Assembly (NCBI GenBank): GCA_945859605.1
Contig: OX243825.1
Span: 16,500,848 to 16,564,847, forward strand
DNA length: 64,000 nucleotides
From: Lumbricus rubellus
Taxonomy: Eukaryota; Annelida; Clitellata; Crassiclitellata; Lumbricidae
Reading direction: 5' to 3'
A program made the translations under genes and the position numbers. The notes under the pieces were generated by a model. The model was given only the letters and a program-made list of their open reading frames with translations, was not told the origin of the DNA and searched no databases. Positions within the stretch are counted from its first letter, which is position 1, and each line of letters starts with the position of its first letter. Positions 25,254-39,445 of this stretch are shown here, in pieces.

Positions 25254-28027
25254 CAAGAGGGAGAGGGAGAGAGCAAGAGGGAGAGGGAGAGAGAGAGAGA
25301 GAGAGCAAGAGGGAGAGGGAGAGAGCAAGAGGGAGAGGGAGAGGGAGAGCAAGATGGAGAGGGAGAGGGAGAGGGAGAGGGAGAGGGAGAGGGAGAGGGA
25401 GAGGCAGATGGAGAGGGAGAGGGAGAGGCAGAGGCAGAGGGAGAGGGAGAGGGAGAGGGAGAGGGAGAGGCAGAGGCAGAGGGAGAGGGAGAGGAAGAGG
25501 GATAGGGAGAGGGAGAGGGAGAGGGAGAGGGAGAGGGAAAGGGAAAGGGAAAGGGAGAGAGAGAGAGTGAGAGAGTGAGAGAGTGAGAAAGCGAGAGTAA
25601 GAGGGAGGGAGGGATACGTAAATAGCAGTGTTTAATGTTGTTCCCCCTCATCTGCGGGGGAGATCAAGGTCTCTTGGAGGGGGAGGAGAGTGGAGAAGAG
25701 GAAGTAGAGGTGAGGAGTTCAGACTACTTCAGAACATCGTAGCAGCTTAGAGGAATGGTCGAACAACCGGATGAGCTCAGATTTGTCAGGGTTAAGTCTA
25801 AGGCGCATTGCGACTCTAGAGAGACTCCATAGCGTGATTTCGTCAACGCTGACACGAAGTCTCATTGTAGCGTTTGCCACCTCATTTATTTTATAGGCGC
25901 AGATCGATTTGCATAGGGTTGGGTATCATCGGCATAGAGGTGAATTTCTATGCCATGCATGACGAGAGGCGATTGCTGACAGTGCAAAAGTATAGAAAGT
26001 GAAGGGTGGGGCAGTAGCGTCGCCACTGAGCGGTTTTGGGCATTATTATTTTTTTTTATTTTGCTAGTCCGTTGTCCGACATTTCTCCAAGTTTCCCCAG
26101 AAATGTCTCAAGCTGCTGGCCAAAAACTCATTACTTTTTTTAGTCATTCACTTAAAAATTGGCCTTCTTCCGCCTTCCAACCCATTTTTTTCACTTCACA
26201 AATCCTACATTCCCTTTCATTCTTCCATGAAAATATACCGACTGCAGCAATACCTTGTTCTAATGATTATCACTGCACAAAATTGCTCTAACAACTGCAC
26301 AAATTCATTTGCAGCTGCACATTTTGTGTATAGAACTGCACGTTAAAAAAACTGGCGTATCCCTTGCAACGGAGTAGCAAGGACCAGGTCATTGTAGAGT
26401 TTCAGGACGGCTGTTTCCGTGGAGTGGAATTGTTGGTATCCCGATTTAAGAGACGGAAGCACACTGTTTGCCGAGCAGCAATTATAATTACGAGCATGCT
26501 TAATTGCTTATCCAAGAACTAATGTGCGGAAATTGTCCATTAAATAGGCCTAGGGCCTACATACCAGAATAGTATACGCTTGTCTGGAATAACTTATCAG
26601 GACCCTCAAAATTGTCCAACTCTTCTGACAGTTTACACAGTTAATACGAGCCCACATTGTAAAAAATAATAACTATAATATAATTATATCAATATATTAT
26701 AGTGCCTTGAAGAAATTTATTGTCATTTAGCCTTGTTTTCATGATGTTTGTTGTTATTGTTCGTCCAACAGCAAATTGCTGATCTCTCAAAATCTTGCAT
26801 GGATTAGGCTACCTTGCATTGAGGGCCCTACCTATTACGGGATGTTCTTCCCTTCAGGCTTCATGAAGAAGTACGCCTATACACATTGTCTCCTTACATT
26901 ACATTAATCCAGTCCGAGAATTGTGGAAAAATAACTGGGTTGGACCTTATGATCAACATGGAATTGGATATAAAAAACAGACTTTGCTCTGCAGTAGCTC
27001 TACACATTCATTAATTCATTTCATTATTCGTTTCGTGAATTTATATAGCGTTACATTGTATAGCTAGAATTTATAATATAACATTACCAAACATAGGGCC
27101 TGCATGCATCGGCCTACATAATATGTATGCAGAAATAGGGTGCCAGCGTAGCTTACATAAATGAACATGCACATAATATTAGGCCTACATAATACGTGCA
27201 TGGAGTTTTGGTATAAATATCTTTTCCCTATAATCACGAGCAGCTCTAATATCATAGGAATCCATGACACCTGTTGTTCTGAGGTCTGCTATAAGCTTAC
27301 GTCTCTGCGGGTCTTGTTACTGTAAGCGCGAGCATGATCTCCTGCATGTGCAGCCTACATTATAAATATATTGTATATTGTACGGTGCCTGTTACATGCA
27401 ATCCGTGTTTCAGATCATGCAGCAGCATCAGCAGCAGCAGCATCATCAGCATGTCCCTCGTTTGGTATTTAGTTTACCTGCTGATCACGCATAACGATGC
27501 ATTCGCTGTGAACATGAGAACCACCTGTATGATGCATCGGTTCATATTAAGGTATATAATGTCTTGGATATTATATACTGAGGTTAAGCTATGATGAATC
27601 CGAACATCACTCGGAATGTTGACCGCCTTTTGTTTTGGATGCATGGGTGCCCCGTACCATTATTTTGGTGACCACAGTAATAATTATAGTAAGCTTAGTA
27701 GCAGTAGTATACAATACAATACAATACAAAACAATACAATACAAATTACAACTGAAATTTGATGATGCCTTCCTTACAAAGCTCAGAAGTGCACATTGAA
27801 GTTCGGTGGAGCTTAAAACTATCTAAAGTTAGGCTCAGACTCTGTAGGCTCTGTCTGTCTACCTGCCTGGCTACTGCCTGTTTGTCTGTATGTCTGTTGG
27901 TCCGTTCGTCCGTCTGTCTGCCTGTCTGTCTGCCTGCCTGCCTGCCTGCCTGTCTGTTTGTCTGCCTGCCTGCCTGTCTGTCTGTCTGTCCGTTCGTCCG
28001 TTCGTCTGTTCGTCCGTCCGTCCGTCC

Positions 28028-28062
<35 letters not shown>

Positions 28063-30766
28063 CGTATGTCTGTCTGTCTGTCTGTCTGTCAGTCTGTCTG
28101 TCTGTCTGTCTGTCAATCTGCGTACATTGATTGCAGCGTATATGTACGATAGGCTTTTCTATGGCTCACGTCCCGCCCTAATAGCTCGTGTCTGCTGTAA
28201 TTAGACAAATTAGTGTACATTAGGCCGACCGGGCGCATTGACGCCAACATTCGATCCTTTGTGTTGTTTCGTCGTCGTCGTCATCATTATCGTCATCGTT
28301 GTCATCGTCATCATTATCGTCGTCGACATCATCATCGTCGTTGTCATCGTCGTCATCATCGTCATAGTCGCATGGATTTTGAGCGGGGGATAATAGTGGG
28401 TTTTGCGATTCGTTGGTATCTACTTTAAGTATCGTCTCTCTTGTGATTTCAATCTCGAAGGACGCTCGGCCATCGCGAGCCTGATGCCGCATCCTTTTTC
28501 ATCTCGTGTATAACGTTCAGCCTCAGCAACAGCAGATGATAATGGGCAAGGTTCGGAGGATAGTGGTCGCAGAGAGAGAAAGACAGACAGACATACAGAC
28601 AGAGACAGAGAGACAGACAGAAATACAGAGACAGAGACAGGGAGGCAGAGAGACAGAGAGATAGGCAGACACACAGACAGACACCTAAACATACTCACAG
28701 ACAGATACAGACAGACATACAGACATACAGACAGACAGAGACATACAGACAGAGGCAGAGAAAGAAACAGGGGAGTGAGGGAGGAAAGGAGGGAGTGAAG
28801 GTGGGAGGTAGGCAGGAAGGGAGGGCGGGAGGTAGGCAGAAAGGGAAGGAGGGCGGGGTAGGAGGTAGTCAGGAAGGGAGAGAGGGCAGGAGAAAGGGAG
28901 GGAGGGAGGATGCACATGCAGCGGCGCCCTCTGTTGTAGGAACGAGGAAACATGACGATGTCAATTGAAGAGAAAATAGCGCCGTCTCTGCTTTCGGTTC
29001 TGCGGCTTTATTAGCAACATTAGACGCGCATGCGCAGACACGTGTATACCTAAGCGTATACAATAAGCAGACACGTGTATAGTTGTATACCTACGCGTAT
29101 AGCTTAGCCTATACAAGCGCAAACGTGTAATCGACCTCACTGTGTAAATATTGCTGCGCTATTAATATTTGATATCAAATGAGCGTATTGCGAGTAATTA
29201 ATTAGGATGGGGCGTATAGCCTACGGCTGTTCTTTTTAATAAATCACTGAACTATAGGCCTAATGCGAACTGGTATAGAAAAGACTGATCAGCAGAATTG
29301 AAATTTGAAACACTAGAAATACGAAAATCGTTGTTTTCACAATAATTTTAAATCCACGGATTTTTGTTCATTAGGCCTAGTATTTTTTATAGACCTATAG
29401 CTGATGTGTGTTGCAAAATCCTTTGACCACAAGGCGAAAGGGAAACAGTGCAGTAGAAGGCAGAGAAGATCCTATACTTGCATTGGCTTAAGGAATACAA
29501 ATTTAAGAGAAACAGATAGACGTGTTAGTGTTAGCGAAAGCCTTTAATTCTTCTATCCACCTTCAACATTCATCGATTAACTTTCCCGCTGTTCGGTGAC
29601 ACGTGGTGCATAAACCGGTAGCAGACGGCAAATCCTCAAAACGTCCCCCCTCGCGTCAACCAATAATTTGAGCGCATTACTAATACTTACTGTATTTAAT
29701 GCGATTTAGTCGTTCGAACGCTCTTTCTCATGCAGCCGCCGTTGGCTGTTTGCCGTCATCCGATGAATTAACGCGAATCGATGTATGCACCGAAGTAAAT
29801 AAAAATCGACTGCTTCTGTTTATATATAAAAATAAATATCGATTGCATCTGTGCTGTTACTGGTCTGTAGAATAATATATAGATAACTTAGTCATATGTA
29901 ATATATGTGGGGCGCCAAGGCCGTATACTAGGGGGGGGGGGGTGTTTTGGGTGTTTGAACACACCCCCCCTCCCCAAATGGAAAATGGGAAAAAATAATA
30001 TAACGCATTTAATATAGAACATGATGTAAAAACCATGACATAAAAACCATGAAACACCCCCCCCCAAAATGAAAATTGCAAACAAATAATAGAATGCATT
30101 CACCAGCACATAATGAAAAAAACATGAAATTAGGCGGAAAATGGTAAGAAAGCCGATTCCGACGGCTAAAAAAGGTCGTCAGAAATTTTTATGACTAAAA
30201 AAGGTCGTCAGAAATTCTCCCCCCGAAAAAACACCCCCGAAATCAAATCCTGGCTACGGCCTTGTGGGGCGCGGTGGTGTAGTGGGTACCGGGGGTATGG
30301 TCGCTGCCTTGCAGCCGGAGTGTTGCAAGTTTGAATCCACCTCGAGTCGCCGCGTTGGAACCTTGTAGGGACCCTGAACAAGTCCTTCACTCGCAATTGC
30401 TGAGCGCTTCGGTGTGAAACTCCGATGCAGTGTTGGCGCTGTAGTCGGGAGCGCCTCTGAGTAGCGAGCTTGAAGGGGAGCTATAGAAATTGATAAATCA
30501 ATTTAAAATAATTAAAATATGTAGTCTTTGTGTGTTTGTTTCTTTCGTTCAGTGTCTCCTCTCGGAGCGAGTGCAGCGACGCAGTCGGACGATTCCTTTC
30601 CATACGGTTAGTAATCGACTTTTAATGAAAGACAGAGACAACGAATAGTCATTCAGTTGTAATCATGTTGACGAACAGACTTTAGATTAAGCTGCTGTTC
30701 TTACAATGATGATGATGACGACGATGATGATGGGGAGGAGGAGGATGGTGTTGTTGTTGATGCTGT

Positions 30767-30807
<41 letters not shown>

Positions 30808-33800
30808 GTGATGGTGGTGGTGGTGGTGGTGGTGGTGGTGGTGGTGGTGGTGGTGGTGGTGGTGGTGGTGGTGGTGGTGGTGGTGGTGGTGGTGGTGGTG
30901 GTGGTGGTGGTGGTGGCGGCGGCGGTGGCGGCGGTGGTGGTGGTGGGACCGTGGTGGTCGTGACGATGACGACGATGATGACGACGATGACGAAGACGAC
31001 GACGACGATGATGATGACGACGACGATGACGATGATGATAACAGAGACACAGAGACCAACGGAGAGGCAGAGACAGAGTCACAGACTGAGACAGACAAAG
31101 AGAGTTCCTTGAACCGATTACCAGCGATTATAACCGTTGCAAAAAATCCGTTCTGCGCATGATGTCACGTCAAGAGACAAGACAGTCGTATCAAAAAAAT
31201 AATCTTTTATCTGTGCTTAGAAGAATAATTCTGATATTTTATGGCTCACCGCCGCTTCCTAAACCACGAACGCACCTCATCATGTCTTAAGTCGACATAA
31301 TAAGATCGGTCTGGTCGAACGCTACGTCGCTTATAATCAAATATACGGCGGCGCTTGGCCCATGGGAGTGGGGGTGAGGGGGGGGGCGCAGAGCGAGATG
31401 GAAGTCACCACAACATCCATGCGCTGAGTCCACAGCCGGAAATCCAAAATTCTCAGATTAATGAAAATTTATGCCAAGAAATCATAATCGTGTGATAGAC
31501 CTATTATACACATAGTTATGTACGTATTATATTATGTACATATTATATTATGTAGGCCTACATATTATATTATATGTACATATTATGTACCTATTCTACA
31601 CAGGCTATTTCAGGCCTCACAGTCTAAAATTTAGACCAAATGGAATTTTAGAGTAAGTCTAACATTGAAGTTAAAACTGTTCTTTTTGGGCGCGCTGGAG
31701 TCGGAGCGCCTCTGAGTAGTTTTTTTACTTGAAGGAGCGCTATTAAAATTCATTTTAACGAATGAATGAATGAATGCATGAATAATGAATGAATGATGAA
31801 TGAATGAATGAATTTGTATGGCATTACGCTATTTTCTATTGTATAATAATTGTGCGCAGGTATTCTGGTGGTGGTTGCGATTGGCGTTGCACTTGGCGTC
31901 TTCATAGGGGGAACTCTGCTAACCATCGTCGCATTCTGCATGAAAAGGTGAGTAGGCCTACCATCCCTCGTTATGCAGTATGCAACTAAGCCTATACATG
32001 GATGATGGATGGCACGCTATAAGACCAAGACTGCAACGAATGACAGATCGTAGGCCTATAGCCTATTGCATATCCCACAAACTCATCCTTAAAAGTCTCC
32101 GACATATATGCTATAATAATTGTATTGTGTCTATGTCACAAGTCTTTTCCCTCTTCTCTACGTGTGACCTTCAGTCTCTTCGGAAGCTTCTTCGTATAAG
32201 TTCGTGGTAGCATAGGCCTATCCCTAGATAACTGTTTCATTAGCTAAATGGCTAGGTAAAGAATCTACAGACTTTCACTGTTTTGTAACCAACAACGACG
32301 ACGTGTTTAAGTCTTCTTATTATACTCCAAAATCCGATATAAAGTAAAACGATCAGCAACAACACAACAATGACTACACTTGCGTTATCATAACAACTAC
32401 ACGACTACTATCTTCATCAGTCTACTCTATCGCAACTCAACAACAACTCTTACAGCCTATCTCAACGGCTCTCAACACGCAACTCTCCTTCTTCTCTTCC
32501 ACTCCCTTCTTGTACAATTAACGTACGCTCGTCTAGACGTCACGTGCTGTCCAGACAATCACCTGTGCAGACGCCGCGCGGCAATTTGCACCTGGCCTAC
32601 TTACGTCGCTGTACGACAATCGGCGTGCACTGATTAAATTAGCTGACATTACCTCCTTCCTTTCTTTTGAAGAGAGCTAATTAATCTTAAAAATTAGCGA
32701 ACGTATAATGCTTAAATTAAATACAAACAATTCTTATACTAAATGCAATCACAAAATACCTTATACTACAATCTCGATAAGCAGTCTGCTACTACATTCA
32801 ACTTTCCTTTCTTATAGTTCAACAGAATGTCAAAATTTTGCAATGATAAAGACCATCTGACTAACTTAGCAGACTTCGACATTGACTCAGTCAAATAAAC
32901 TAAAGGATTATGATCAGTGAACACATTAATCTTGGAACCAATAATGATTTTTTTCAATTTGTTTAAAGCCCATATGATTGCATAGGCTTCCTTCTCAATC
33001 GTCGCCCATCTCCTCTGGGTATCTGTCAGCTTCTGGCTGATAAATGAAACGGGACGTTCTATCCCCTCATCGTCCACTTGTGACAGCACAGCCCCCACAG
33101 CAAAATCACTGCTATCACAGTACAAATTAAATGGTTTGCCAACCTCGAACATGTACAGAATAACATTCGATAAAACAATTTCTTTAAGAGAATCAAAAGA
33201 TTTCTGGTGGTCCTGAGTCCAAATATTGTTCTCAGGTGTCTGCTTGCTAGTTAAATCTGTCAATGGTTTAGCAATCTCAGCAAAATTACAAATAAATTGT
33301 CTGTAGAAACCAAAGAATCTCAATCAATTAGTTAGCAAATGTTAGGATTCTTCGGGTTCAGCACCACTTCCTGTTCTACCAGTGTACATAATCCAGGTTT
33401 GTCCGAAACTCTGTCTGCATAACAGTTCAGTACATCCAGTAGCTGTTTCTGTTGCTCGCTCGTAAGATGTCCGATCTGTTCATAGTCCAATTGCAGCGAT
33501 TTCTGTGTCGTCTCTGCATGGTCTTCTTTCAATGGTAGCTCTACCACTGATCCGAATTCGTCGTCCTCTTCCACGATGAGACCACACGATAATGTTCTTG
33601 CGATGAACTTCCTCATTTTGTTGGCATGGACGATTCGTCGGCCGTTTTCATTCATGTCCACCAGATACGAATACTTGGATCTTCTTTGTAGCACTGTACA
33701 TGGACCATGCCATCGTGAGATCAATTTATTGGTTGACGTTGGATACAGGACGATGACGTTTTCTCCTGGTTCGAATTCTTTATCCTTGGCCCTCTTGTTG

Positions 33801-36800
33801 TATTGACTGGCGTATTGTTTTTGCTTTTCCTCTGCACAATTCTCAGCAAATATCAAAGCTTTCTCCATGTCTGCTCTTAAGTTCTTCAGGTACTTTGCTG
33901 GTTGTACTCCAATGTTTGGCGGTAGATTTATTTCTTTGGTCCAGCTTTCCTTTAAGATAGTTAATGGTCCTCTTGGCATTTTTCCATACACCAGCAGATA
34001 TGGTGCCACTCCTGTCGTTGCGTTAGGAACTTCTCTCAATGCCCATACGGTAAACGGAATGATTTTATGCCACTGTCTTGGATTTTCCACAATGACATGA
34101 TGTACCATCTTCTTGAACGTCTGGTTCCATCTCTCGACTAATCCGGCTGCCTCTGGATGCCCCGGTGAATCGAATCGTGGACAGCATCCCATCAATTTCA
34201 AAAATTCTCTTGTAAGACTGGCTGTAAAATTCGTGCCTCTGTCGCTGGTGATCACAGACGGCACCCCCACGTCAATGAAAAGCTTCATCAAAGCTTCGCA
34301 CACAGCCTTAGCAGTCAATGACTTCAGCAAGAAGATTGTCGGCCATCTTGTACATGAATCCACTATGCACAAGCAATACTTATGCCCAGCTGCTGACTTC
34401 GGTTCTATTGGGCCTACCACGTCCATAGTCATCCGTCGGAATGGAACATCTTCCCTTGGAATTGGTGTAATCGGCACTCGATCCATCACCAAACTTCGTG
34501 CCTTCAGCTGACACTTCTCACAGGACTTACAAAATTTCACCACGTCTCGACGCATCTTTGGCCAGACAAAGGACAACTTGATTCTCTCTCGTGTCTTCTC
34601 TTCTCCCAAGTGTCCGCCAAATACTGACTCGTGAGCTAATTCCATTACTTGAATTCTTCTCTCTTTCGGTAACACCAACTGATACACAAGCTGATCCAGC
34701 ATTTGATGCTTCTTATACAGCAATCCATTCACCACGATAAACTCTGATCCTTGGTCTTCAGCGATCCTCCACCACGATTTCAGTGACTCGTCATTTCTCT
34801 GCTGCTCCTCGAATTTCTTCGCATCTTCCAGCTGTCTTTCATCGTTCGAATTCTCTGTGAACAAGTCCCTCATACTTGTCTCCAGTTCAGCGTCGCTTCC
34901 GGAATCTTCACTATCATTTCGTTCACATGCAGCCATCTCTTCTTCAGTTTCATTGTTCTCAGATGTTGTTCTTTCGTCATCTTGGATGCTGAGTTCATCT
35001 TCGCTTTCCGTGTCATCTTCTTGCGAACTTTCGTTTATCGTTTCATCTTCTCCGTCTTCGACTTCTGCTCTCCGACTTTGTGCTCTTGTAGTCACATTCG
35101 CTTGTAGCTCTCCTTGCAATATACTGATTGGTGGAACCTCTTTCAGTTCTGCAATTATCTCTGGATGTAGCAGGAACTTTTCTGGATTTTCTTTACACAG
35201 TTCTGCTGAAATGCTGGCACACACTAAAGTTAAATATGGCGCGATATTTATTGTCCTGTCCTCTGTAGCTGCTCCTTCGTTACGACCGCTCATCCGCACT
35301 TCGATTTTCACCAACTTAGCTGGAATCGGCTCTCCAGCTACACATTGCAAATGAACTCTGCCGATTTCTTCTACTGTCGTTCCTTTCAGTAGTTCCTCGT
35401 TGATTACTGGTATCTCGGTCCCCGAGTCAATCAACGCCTCGACTTGCACAGGCTGCCCATCAGTCCCACGTATCTCCACATTTACATGCTGCAACGATAT
35501 CTTCTTTATGCGTTGACACTCCTCTTTACTTTTTGTTTCTCGACAACTTTCTGCAATGGAAGTAGTCTTTATCGCTTCTTTCAGTATGGTGAACTGCGGC
35601 GTACACTTCATCACTGACTTTACTTCTGTTTCTTGGTTGCATTGTTCTTCCCAACCAGGAGGTGCATTTATCACTTGTATCTGGTTTACTCGAAGATTTT
35701 CTGCACTTCTGCTAAAGTTCTTCCTCAGATTTGCCGCTCCTGGTGCTTGGCAATGTTTTATTAGGTGTTTATCAGAATTGCAATTGTGGCAACGCTTCTT
35801 GATAAAACTTCTTTGCTCCTTGTTCTCCCACTTGTTGTACGGCGTGTAAGATGCATTACTTTCTGTTGGGCGTCCCAGCGGCGGAGTTCGATTGTAGGCT
35901 TGTCTGTCCCACGTTGACTGTTGTTTATCTTGCGACCACTGCTTTCCAGAATAATCATCTTTCTTTGCATCATTACTCTTGGCTTGGCTTCCGGTGTCTT
36001 TGCTATCCTTGTTCCACTTGGGTTGCTTTGGACTATTGTCCCATGCTTCAAATTTCGGTTTGTCTTGGAACATCACACCAATCCGATTGTTTACATGTAT
36101 ATCTGCGAGATCTGCAACATTACTAGCTTCCAAGCATTCTGTGCCCTCTTTTGCTAAGACAAACTGCAGTGGACCTGGTGGTAAACATTCTTTCAGCTTA
36201 TCCGCCACTAACAAATCAAACAGCTTCTCGTAGTCTTTGTCCACTCGTCTACTTCGGACATAATAATTCAACAGGTTCTTCAGCCTAGCCGTGAACATCG
36301 TATACGTTTCTTCGGCTGTCTTCTTGGCATCTGCAAACCTTGACCTGTACTCACGAGCTGTTAACTTGAATTCCTTCAACCAATGCTCTTTCACTGCATC
36401 GTATTTATCTAAATTCTCAAATGACAATCGATTCAATACCGTTCGCGCTCTCGGGGTCATCAATGGCAACAACAATTTCACCCAATATTGCTTTTCCACA
36501 GCGAAGCTATTGAATGCGTTTTCAACTGTTTCAAAATATAATGGCACTTCCATCATATCATACGGCATCTTCGGTAACACATGCTTCATTGCGTCACCTA
36601 TCTTCTTAATCTTGGACACCATTGTCTCACCTTCTTTGAGCCTAATCTGTTCTGATACTTCCCGGCTCTTACGATCATCTTCGTCCCTCTTCTTCAGTCG
36701 ATCTTGATCTTCGATTCTCCGCAGTTCTTCTTGTTCAATCTTCTGCTGCAACAGTTCTAACTGCTTTCTGCGTTCTTCTTTTTCAATGGCCATTTCTTTA

Positions 36801-39414
36801 AGTTGAGCCTCCTTGATAGCAAGTTTCTTTTGTTCTAACTGCATCTGCTCTTCTCTTTCTCTTTCTGCTTTTTCCAAATTGTCTTTTCCGGCTTGAAATT
36901 CTTCCTGACGAATTTCTTCTGCTCTCTCCAGTTCTTGTAAACGCATCTTTTCTTTTTCTTCCTCGCGAGCCTTTTTGTCCTCAATCTGCTGCTTTCGTAT
37001 TTCTTCATCGCTTTTTCTTGCTTTTTCGTACTCTATCATTAACTCCATCCTTCTTCGTTCTGATTCGTCACGATCTATTTTCATTTGTTCTAACTGAAGC
37101 TGGAACTGTTGCTTCTGCATGTCTATCTCTTGTTGTCTTATCCTTTCTAATTTTTCTGCTCTTTCCGCTCGTTGCTCCTCTTTCTCTTTCTCCTCTTGTT
37201 TACGCTCTTTCTCCTCTTGTTTACGCTCTTTCTCTTCTTGTCTGCGCTGCTCTTCTTTCTCTTTTTCTTCTTGTTTACGCTCTTTCTCCTCTTGTTTACG
37301 CTGCTCCTCTTTCATTATCATGAATTGCAGCAACGCCTCCATAGACATCGGTGCCTCAGGCTTCTCCACTGGCTTCTCCGCAGCGCCTCCGACAGCACCT
37401 TCTTCTTCTTTCTTAGCCCAAACCTCGGCTAAATTTCTCATCAATTCTTCCCTCGACATTTGTTCAACTTCTTCTGCGTCTAGATCTGCTTCAATTAGCA
37501 GTTTTATCAGTCTATCAGTAGACATCTTCTTAATATTTGCTTGCTTTTTCTCCGTAAGTTTCTCCATCTTACTTCTTTACTTTACTGATGCTAGTCGATA
37601 AATAGTAGGCTACTCTTCAAATGTTTGCAATTGACTGACTTCAATTCTTTAAGCAAACTTCAATAGACAAGCAAGTTTTTTTCTACCTCGTAGTCGTTGT
37701 GTTGTCGTTTCTCACTGACGTACGGATGCTCGATGTATCGTTGCTTCTCCCGTGTGCTCGGCTCCTCGATAAATTCACAGCGTCCGTTCCTCCACAACGT
37801 CTGTTGATTGAATAGAATCCCTCCGTTCGTAACTACGATCGTTCTCCTGCAACTTGGATCGTTATCCTGCAACTTGGATCGTTATCCCACCGCTGCCACC
37901 AAATGTCACAAGTCTTTTCCCTCTTCTCTACGTGTGACCTTCAGTCTCTTCGGAAGCTTCTTCGTATAAGTTCGTGGTAGCATAGGCCTATCCCTAGATA
38001 ACTGTTTCATTAGCTAAATGGCTAGGTAAAGAATCTACAGACTTTCACTGTTTTGTAACCAACAACGACGACGTGTTTAAGTCTTCTTATTATACTCCAA
38101 AATCCGATATAAAGTAAAACGATCAGCAACAACACAACAATGACTACACTTGCGTTATCATAACAACTACACGACTACTATCTTCATCAGTCTACTCTAT
38201 CGCAACTCAACAACAACTCTTACAGCCTATCTCAACGGCTCTCAACACGCAACTCTCCTTCTTCTCTTCCACTCCCTTCTTGTACAATTAACGTACGCTC
38301 GTCTAGACGTCACGTGCTGTCCAGACAATCACCTGTGCAGACGCCGCGCGGCAATTTGCACCTGGCCTACTTACGTCGCTGTACGACAATCGGCGTGCAC
38401 TGATTAAATTAGCTGACAGTCTATTTGGACTTACGGTTGCAATTGCAATGAGGACTTCATTAATAATTTTTTAATCGTAATCATATTCATAGTCTCCAAA
38501 TTTCTAAAGCGTCATTCGAAAGCCAAGCGTAAGGCACGGTGCACCAGCTTTTTCACGAGCGCTGTGTCTAGTCAGAAGGGTTGTCCAGAAGGAGGTCGTA
38601 ATCGAAGTTATACTAGCTAGGAGTTTTAAGAAAGACTAGGGCAGGGTTGCCCGGTTGAAGTTGAACAACCACAATTCCCGGCAATTCTCACCATGAATGG
38701 ACCTAATGTCTGTTCGTCGGGATAACGTGGAGGCATCTATAATTAAATTTTGATGACGTTGGTGTGTTCTATGATGTAGACTACACCAGAGGGAATTGAC
38801 GGGTGGGGTGGATGTTTAAACCCCCAGTCTTTTTAGGCCCCCATAGTTTTCTTTGCACACCCCAACTCCAAAGGGACCATTCATAAGCTTAGTCTGACCC
38901 CAGCGGCCAGCCTAATTTTTTACAATTCTCATACTGAAGTAGACTAGACATGTCACATGGCCCTGCGACCTGGAATGAGCTACCTGTTATCCTTCGTCAA
39001 ATACCTATTAGCCTTTCTACTTCTACTTCATTTCTTTCTCTTCTCAAGACTGTCTTATTCGACCGGGGTTGGACTGGGAGCGCTCCTGAGTAGTAACCTT
39101 GAAGGAGCGCTATATCAAGTTCTCAGTAAATAAATAAATAAATAAATAAATTGAATAGTGCAAATGGGTGCAATTAAATCGAGAGCGCTGTACAGTAGGC
39201 CCTAATATTGTTCTATTGGCGCCACAAAAATTCAAGAAACCATTGAACCAAGTGCATGTCGTAATAGGCTTACTATTATAATACTATTTACTGTTATAAT
39301 ACTATTTACTATTATAATACTTTTACTATTATAATACTAATTTGCTATTATAATACTATTATGGGTCGGGAGCGCCTCTGAGTAGAGCCCTTGAAGGTGC
39401 GCTATATAAATCAC

Positions 39415-39445
<31 letters not shown>

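Larger units (their letters stand above)
32134..38418 (-). mobile_element. Gmr1-like Ty3/gypsy LTR retrotransposon, RT-deleted
   Basis: A 6285-bp element on the minus strand with 515-bp LTRs (32134-32648 and 37904-38418). The LTRs are identical by eye, start TGTCA and end TGACA. A 5-bp TSD GTCTA lies at 32129-32133 and 38419-38423. The coding order is gag, protease, integrase, then the RT remnant and RNase H. Integrase before RT is the Ty1/copia order, but the protein motifs are Ty3/gypsy-like, as in the Gmr1 group described from deuterostomes. Most of the RT domain is missing, so this copy cannot be autonomous. It sits antisense in the last intron (31948-39520) of the lectin-receptor gene. 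Identical LTRs indicate a recent insertion. Confidence 0.93.

Noticed and set aside
27451..27550. Possible signal-peptide exon MSLVWYLVYLLITHNDAFA ending at a donor-like TTAAG|GTATAT
   Set aside because: It ends in phase 2, while the next receptor exon needs phase 1. No partner exon was found, so it was left out of the gene model.
32380..38407. Two identical 85-residue plus-strand frames
   Set aside because: They lie inside the two LTRs, antisense to the element, and are identical because the LTRs are.
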